The notes beneath the pieces were generated by a model that ran no database searches, was not told the DNA's origin, and saw only the letters and a program-made list of their open reading frames with translations. DNA of 64,000 bases from NCBI GenBank assembly GCA_028687545.1, contig JAQTZZ010000014.1:20603-84602 (forward strand). The letters are read 5' to 3'. Both the position numbers and the translations under genes were made by a program. The stretch is from Candidatus Wallbacteria bacterium. GTDB lineage: Bacteria > Muiribacteriota > JAQTZZ01. Below, in pieces: positions 59,220 through 64,000 of the stretch. Position 1 is the first letter of the stretch; the number at the start of each line of letters is the position of its first letter.

Positions 59220-59257
59220 CAGTACAGGGTCTTAGAGAAACATGGCAACCATCTATA

Positions 59258-59273
59258 TGGTATTCTATTTGCT
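59258..59273 (+). promoter_or_regulatory. Sigma-54 (-24/-12) promoter of the tadG-like gene
   Basis: TGGTATTCTATTTGCT has GG (59259-59260) and GC (59271-59272) exactly 10 bases apart and the consensus TTGCT at -12. The -24 half, TGGTAT, differs from TGGCAC at two bases. Transcription would start about 59284, 28 bases before the ATG at 59312, which has AGGAGG. The neighbouring gene upstream is a sigma-54 activator. Confidence 0.7.
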
Positions 59274-59311
59274 CTATAATAAGTTAATATTAAAATAAGT
59301 AAGGAGGAAGT

Positions 59312-62077
59312 ATGCAGTATAACCACAAAATCGGGAAAAAGGGCGTCTCGCTCGTGCTCGCCGCCATCTCCATAGTAGTAATGATGGGCATGGCTGCCCT
59401 GGCGATCGACGTGGGCAACGGCTATATGCAGAAATCCAGCCTGGACCAGGCTACCCAGCTCGCGGCACTCTCAGCTGCCCAGTGCATGGGTAAGGGTTTT
59501 TCGGCAGACCAGATTTCAAGCGAGGTCAGGACTGTCTTAAACAACAACTGCTCTGCCTCGGCCCAGATCAGCTACAATGTAGTCAAAGGCACAGAGACCT
59601 GCTTCATAGACGCGCAATTGAATGTGCCGTTTTATTTCGCCAAAGTGCTCGGATTCACTGATGTCACTCTCAATTCACAGGCACTGGCCGAAGTCTGCGC
59701 AGACGGCTCAGCCAGGCTGATCAAGGAAAATACCTATGATCTCGTGCCATGGGGCATCCCGCACGGCAGAACCACCTATAACTCTACAGAACAGAAACTT
59801 TACATCGACGGTGTCCTGGCAGACAACTGGACTGAAAATTCGAGTTTCCAGTTCTACCAGGGATATGAATACCTGCTCAAACTGGGGCTGGGACAACCGG
59901 CGGACGCCATCGGCAGAAAAATCCTGATCCCAATGGACAGCACAGGCGACTGCAATCCGACTGACGCCAATGACCCGATCTGTCCCGAGGTCGGCAGCCA
60001 CGTGCAGGCTGACTTGATCAAAGCATACGGACTTGTTTACTGGTGCCTGCAGAACAATTACGCTGTGGACTGGCTGCTGGATTACAACGGCGGTTCCTAT
60101 CTGGTGGATTACAATGCAGCGATCCTCTCAGCCACCAGCGCCACCAGCCCTACAGTGAACTTCTCAAGCGTCAGCAAGATCACGCTGACCGCAGCCCAGG
60201 CAGCCACGCTTTCCAACTGGCTCGCTGCAAACAACAGCAGCGAAGGCAGACCATATCAGATCGTGCATGTCACAAATTATCCGCAGGTGGCTGTTTACAC
60301 AGCCAATGTCTATTCACCCGGAGACCTGATGCCCTGGGGTCTGCAGGACAAAACCGGGACCTATCCATTCGGCTACGAGCTGGGAATTCAGTACACTCTG
60401 AAATACGGCAGCGGTGCCAACGGCACCTACGGCGCCGGAAACTATGGCGCTCTGACCCTGGGTGGAGAAGGTGCAAGCGTTTACAACAGCAATATTATCA
60501 ATGGAGCTTCCAACCCCAACGGCGAAACCTACTATGTGGGTAAATCGATTTATACCAAGACCGGAAACATGAACGGCCCCACCTGCGACGGACTGCAGAC
60601 CAGGATCAATGCCAACAAGCTTTATGTAAAAATTCCTGTTGTTTCCACCCTGGACGTGAACGGCAAGAAAAGCACGACCATCCGCGGATTTTTAAATTTC
60701 AAGCTCAACTCAATTGATTCTGGAAACAGCTGGGTTTACGGTACTATGGTTGACAAGATCCCGACCGACCAGCTCTCCTATACTGTCAATGAGGACAGCA
60801 ACAGCGAGGTCGTTGCCAAAGTGCTGAAACAGGCCGGCATTCCTTTCTCCTGGATCCACGACGCAGGAGTGATCGACGGCACAATCAATAATTACGACTG
60901 GCTTTATACGCATCACGAGGATTTCCAGAACAACCAGGTTCCTGCCAAGATCGCCCAGTGGGTTTCTGCAGGACATTATTATTTCAACATGTGCTGGGCC
61001 ACTGACCGCTTCGACAATGCTCTGGAAGATTACAATCATGATACATTCGGCACAGACACCTCCCAGTACATTCCCCGCATGTTCTTCAATTCTTACTCAA
61101 CCAAGCAATATTCTGCCTGTTACCGCTGCAGCAGCAGTTCAGGCAGCGACTGCGACGCCTGCAGATACTCAGGCTGGGTCTGGGAATGGGTCAAACACAC
61201 AGATGTCAATACGAATAACAACCCGACCTATTCACTAAGTCCAAGGGACATCATGCAGACCCAGAATCACGTCACAACCATTTCTGCTGATTCCGGTACA
61301 CTCGGACGCACCAATGCTTTCAAGCTTCCAAGCCTGATCTCTACCCAGAATATCTATGCCAAGAATAATTCCGCTGCAGGATATAAATACGGCATCTACG
61401 AATATTTCACTTACAGCAGCACAAACTATGCTAAAGCTATGATCAGAGAATACAAGATCAATTCCACTGACCTGGGCGGGATAGTCTGCTTCATGGGTGG
61501 GCATGATCCCTCCAATACCCCGGCTTACCGCCTGATCCTCAACAATGTGATGGCCAGCTCCATTGCACCTGCAGTCTCAAAAACGGCACGCACCAATTAC
61601 GGGGCCCTGGACCTGGACAATGCCGACGACGGGCTGACTACCGACTCGGACGAATACCTGACCAACATCGAATACGGCAACAAGTATTTCCTGGCTCCAG
61701 GAGCGATTATCGACACCCTGCCTTACAACCTGCCTGACCAGACCAACACAGGCGTAGCCTTCAACGTAGGGGCAGACACCAGCACCTGGAACAGCCATGC
61801 TACAGACAGCCAGCGGATAGTGCTGGTACCGATAGTGAGCATCAGGAAAGCAGACAATTCCCTGACCTGTGTCTCTCCAGACAATACCTCACAAGCCCCG
61901 AAGAGCGTTTACGGCATCTATCAGAGGGACAAAGTGAGAATGAAGGGGATCGCCAAGTTCTGGCTGCTGGACGTGACCAAGCCCGGCAGTTATGAATCCA
62001 CTCTGGGTCCGATCGAAAACGGCCAGGTGCGCGGAATTTTCCTTGGATATTACATCTCACCGGTTGATGCGAAATAG
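59312..62077 (+). CDS. TadG-like pilus-associated protein with a very long extracytoplasmic part
   Basis: This 921-residue protein begins like TadG: a membrane segment with GVSLVLAAISIVVMMGMAALAIDVGNGYM, then LDQATQLAALSAAQ. TadG-like proteins anchor or modulate Flp/Tad pili. Most of the chain is an unusual beta-rich extension. Near residues 500-560 a stretch QAGIPFSWIHDAGVIDG and later GGIVCFMGGHDPSNTP resemble a flavodoxin/amidotransferase-like fold, and residues 600-625 hold a cysteine-rich loop (YRCSSSSGSDCDACR). Such length is far above the usual 300-450. It has its own sigma-54 promoter and a terminator. Confidence 0.85.
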   Translation: MQYNHKIGKKGVSLVLAAISIVVMMGMAALAIDVGNGYMQKSSLDQATQLAALSAAQCMGKGFSADQISSEVRTVLNNNCSASAQISYNVVKGTETCFIDAQLNVPFYFAKVLGFTDVTLNSQALAEVCADGSARLIKENTYDLVPWGIPHGRTTYNSTEQKLYIDGVLADNWTENSSFQFYQGYEYLLKLGLGQPADAIGRKILIPMDSTGDCNPTDANDPICPEVGSHVQADLIKAYGLVYWCLQNNYAVDWLLDYNGGSYLVDYNAAILSATSATSPTVNFSSVSKITLTAAQAATLSNWLAANNSSEGRPYQIVHVTNYPQVAVYTANVYSPGDLMPWGLQDKTGTYPFGYELGIQYTLKYGSGANGTYGAGNYGALTLGGEGASVYNSNIINGASNPNGETYYVGKSIYTKTGNMNGPTCDGLQTRINANKLYVKIPVVSTLDVNGKKSTTIRGFLNFKLNSIDSGNSWVYGTMVDKIPTDQLSYTVNEDSNSEVVAKVLKQAGIPFSWIHDAGVIDGTINNYDWLYTHHEDFQNNQVPAKIAQWVSAGHYYFNMCWATDRFDNALEDYNHDTFGTDTSQYIPRMFFNSYSTKQYSACYRCSSSSGSDCDACRYSGWVWEWVKHTDVNTNNNPTYSLSPRDIMQTQNHVTTISADSGTLGRTNAFKLPSLISTQNIYAKNNSAAGYKYGIYEYFTYSSTNYAKAMIREYKINSTDLGGIVCFMGGHDPSNTPAYRLILNNVMASSIAPAVSKTARTNYGALDLDNADDGLTTDSDEYLTNIEYGNKYFLAPGAIIDTLPYNLPDQTNTGVAFNVGADTSTWNSHATDSQRIVLVPIVSIRKADNSLTCVSPDNTSQAPKSVYGIYQRDKVRMKGIAKFWLLDVTKPGSYESTLGPIENGQVRGIFLGYYISPVDAK

Positions 62078-62108
62078 GGAAGTTGAAATTGTTTTCCATT
62101 ATCTTGCA

Positions 62109-62137
62109 GGGGCGATTCAATCGCCCCTTCTTTTATT
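62109..62137 (+). terminator. Rho-independent terminator after the tadG-like gene
   Basis: GGGGCGAT-TCA-ATCGCCCC is an 8-bp GC-rich stem with a 3-base loop, followed by TTCTTTTATT. It separates the tadG-like gene from the Kelch gene. Confidence 0.85.
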
Positions 62138-62159
62138 GTACTGAAATTCAAATCGAATC

Positions 62160-62188
62160 TTGCATTATTGTCATCTCTTTAATAATAT
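62160..62188 (+). promoter_or_regulatory. Possible sigma-70 promoter of the Kelch gene
   Basis: TTGCAT (62160-62165) and TAATAT (62183-62188) have 17-base spacing. Each matches the consensus only partly. Confidence 0.35.
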
Positions 62189-62220
62189 TTTCAAAATAAT
62201 TTTCAGAAGGCAGGTGGATC

Positions 62221-64000
62221 ATGAAAAATCTCGGGAGTTTGACGTTAATCGTAGCTCTGATGGGAATCTTAGCGTTACAGATCCCGTCATTCTCCCAGAC
62301 TGCCGAAATTTCTCTCAATCCGGGCTGGAATCTGATCAGTTTCGGAATGCAGCCGTCGAGCCAGTCCATAGAAGTCATTTTCAACAGTGTGCCAGCTATG
62401 AAATATGTAATGGGATTCATGAGAAACCCGGCCGACGAGGGCACTGAAGGCTTCAAAACTTACATGAATCTCGAAAGCCTCAAGGACTTCTCAACTCTGA
62501 CGACAATGGACGGATATCACGGCTACTGGGTTTACATGAATCAGGCAGCCACGCTGGAAGTGACAGGAACAGCCATTACAGACACAATGGAATGGACAGT
62601 GTCGCAGGGCTGGAACCTGACCGGCTACTGGCTTTCCTCATCCAACAGCCTTCCCACACTGGAAATCCAGACCGGCACTGTGATCGATTCTATTTTCAAC
62701 CAGACCTCCATTGACGGTGTGGTCAAATACATCATGGGATTCTACCGCGGTCAAGGGGACGGCGGCAGTGAGGGTTTCCGCTCCTTCATGAACAATCCGG
62801 CCATCACATTTTCCAACCTCAGCAAACTGGACCCGAAACACGGCTACTGGTTTTACATGGACGGACCAGGAGTACTCAAGTATCTCTCAGGCCTGCCTGC
62901 CCGCACCCTCACCGGCATCACGATCTCTCCGTCTTCCATCAACCTTAACCCTGCCGGGACGTACAATCTGAGAAATACTGCTGTGACAGCGACATTCTCC
63001 AATGGCAGCGAAGAAACAGTCACCAGCATCGCCTGGACCAAAAAGAGCGGCGGAGGAACCATCAGTGAAAATATCTTTACCGCACCTGGCTCTGAAGGGA
63101 CAACCGGACTGCTGGCCAGCCTGACGCTGCGGAACATTACTGCCACAGCCGAACTGTCTGTCACGATCACTGCAGCACCGCTTCCCATGCATCTGCTGAC
63201 AGTAACGCTCAGCCCTGCTGAAGCTTTGACAGCCGGTGCCCAGTGGAGCATGGACGGCGGAATAAACTGGAAATACAGCGGGGACACGGTCGAGCTTCAG
63301 GAAAACACGGCTTACACACTTGAATGCAAGACACTTTCCAGCTGGGCCAGTCCTGCAGTCATCACTTCGGTGATGGGCAGTTCCGATACAGTAAGGACCC
63401 TGATTTACACTGCAGCATCCGGGGCAGCCTGGACCCTGGCTACCGGTACAGCACAGTGGAGTGTTAGAGGGCAGTATGCCAGCCTGGTCTTTGACAATAA
63501 AATGTGGGTCATGGGCGGAGCCTTGGATACATACGGCCTCGGCTCGCTGAACGATGTCTGGAATTCGACTGACGGTGTAACCTGGGTTCAGGCCGGCACT
63601 GCTGCCTGGAGCGCCAGGTCAGCCTTCACTGCTCTGACTTTCAATGACAGGATCTGGCTGCTGGCAGGATACGACACAGGCAGTTCTCATTATAAAAACG
63701 ATGTCTGGTCTTCTACAGACGGCATAGCCTGGACCAGAGCCACTGCCGGAGCCCCGTTCACAGCGAGAAGCTCCCATGCCAGCGTGGTCTTTGACAACAG
63801 GATCTGGATGCTTGGCGGATGGAACGGCACCAATCAAAACGATGTCTGGTATTCGATGGATGGAGCAACCTGGAAACTGGCGACTGCCGGTGCAGCCTGG
63901 TCAGCCAGGGACGGGCACTCCTGCCTGGTCTTTGACAATAAGATCTGGGTGTTCGGCGGCAGTAGCGGCGGCTATAAAAATGACGTCTGGTACTCGTCAG
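62221..64000 (+). CDS. Large secreted protein with duplicated GWN domain and Kelch repeats, 3' end outside window
   Basis: The frame is open from the ATG at 62221 (AGGTGG upstream) to the window end, 593 codons with no stop. It has a signal peptide (MKNLGSLTLIVALMGILA). Two copies of a module follow, each with GWNL, then KYxMGF, GFKTYMN or GFRSFMN, and HGYWxYM. A bacterial Ig-like domain (ITISPSSINLNPAGTYNL...SIAWTKKSGGG) comes next, then at least four Kelch-type repeats of about 47-50 residues with xARxxHASxVFDNRIWxLGG and NDVWYSxDG. The protein is likely extracellular and binding. The missing C-terminus prevents a final call. Confidence 0.85.
   Translation, partial: MKNLGSLTLIVALMGILALQIPSFSQTAEISLNPGWNLISFGMQPSSQSIEVIFNSVPAMKYVMGFMRNPADEGTEGFKTYMNLESLKDFSTLTTMDGYHGYWVYMNQAATLEVTGTAITDTMEWTVSQGWNLTGYWLSSSNSLPTLEIQTGTVIDSIFNQTSIDGVVKYIMGFYRGQGDGGSEGFRSFMNNPAITFSNLSKLDPKHGYWFYMDGPGVLKYLSGLPARTLTGITISPSSINLNPAGTYNLRNTAVTATFSNGSEETVTSIAWTKKSGGGTISENIFTAPGSEGTTGLLASLTLRNITATAELSVTITAAPLPMHLLTVTLSPAEALTAGAQWSMDGGINWKYSGDTVELQENTAYTLECKTLSSWASPAVITSVMGSSDTVRTLIYTAASGAAWTLATGTAQWSVRGQYASLVFDNKMWVMGGALDTYGLGSLNDVWNSTDGVTWVQAGTAAWSARSAFTALTFNDRIWLLAGYDTGSSHYKNDVWSSTDGIAWTRATAGAPFTARSSHASVVFDNRIWMLGGWNGTNQNDVWYSMDGATWKLATAGAAWSARDGHSCLVFDNKIWVFGGSSGGYKNDVWYSS

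Noticed and set aside
59241-59258. A second sigma-54 promoter at ATGGCAACCATC
   Set aside because: The TGGCA part looks right but no GC stands 10 bases after the GG, so the spacing fails.

Overview
The window is a dense bacterial chromosome segment of moderate GC, with about 60 protein-coding genes on both strands. I found no tRNA or rRNA gene, no complete insertion sequence and no CRISPR array. Many products have Sec or lipoprotein signal peptides, and several look like outer-membrane beta-barrels (a PorV/PorQ-like protein, a barrel-like protein ending in Phe), so a two-membrane cell is likely. Gram-positive-like traits are mixed in: an ecfA-ecfT-truA-rplM-rpsI order, ydaO-type c-di-AMP riboswitches, MprF and AddAB. 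HydE and a molybdenum hydroxylase fit an anaerobic lifestyle. A deep-branching or candidate phylum (Riflebacteria/Wallbacteria-like) is my guess only.

Layout. 1-1.4 kb: molybdenum hydroxylase operon (minus). 1.4-1.6 kb: three tandem 39-bp hairpin repeats. 1.6-5.2 kb: MFS transporter, then an ABC exporter plus anchored helical-repeat protein. 5.2-11.9 kb: envelope proteins, lipoproteins and TPR proteins. 12-15.3 kb: ApbE, a NusG-II domain protein, a Gx-family membrane protein and an unknown membrane protein. 15.4-20.6 kb (minus): hydE, a secreted repeat protein, rpsI, rplM, truA, ecfT and ecfA between two terminators, then a small membrane protein. 20.6-25 kb: mazG, a double-parvulin lipoprotein, a TauE-like exporter, a CoA-binding protein and an ECF S component. 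25-31.8 kb: MprF and a string of single genes, several apparently leaderless. 31.8-37.7 kb: AddA/AddB-type helicase-nuclease. 37.8-42.6 kb: recA-recX, pruA and two palindromic mobile-type repeats. 42.6-46.8 kb: two tandem kup genes, each behind its own c-di-AMP riboswitch. 46.8-48.6 kb: ACT-domain and UPF0210 pair. 48.6-52.2 kb: a signalling operon with two histidine kinases, a PilZ protein that seems to start at ATT, a TPR protein and a methyltransferase. 52.2-55.2 kb: clostripain-like protease and a secreted partner. 55.4-62.1 kb: Tad-type pilus genes with a kinase/sigma-54 activator pair and a sigma-54 promoter in front of a TadG-like gene. 62.2-64 kb: start of a large secreted Kelch-repeat protein running off the window.

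The themes that tie the window together are c-di-AMP control of potassium uptake, two-component and PilZ signalling, and a large investment in secreted and envelope proteins. The most unusual signals are in regulation: paired riboswitch-kup units with different expression platforms, genes with no 5' leader, an ATT start, terminators placed on coding starts, a sigma-54 promoter with a 19-bp dyad shared by the two Tad transcription units, and palindromic elements that end at, or inside, a stop codon.
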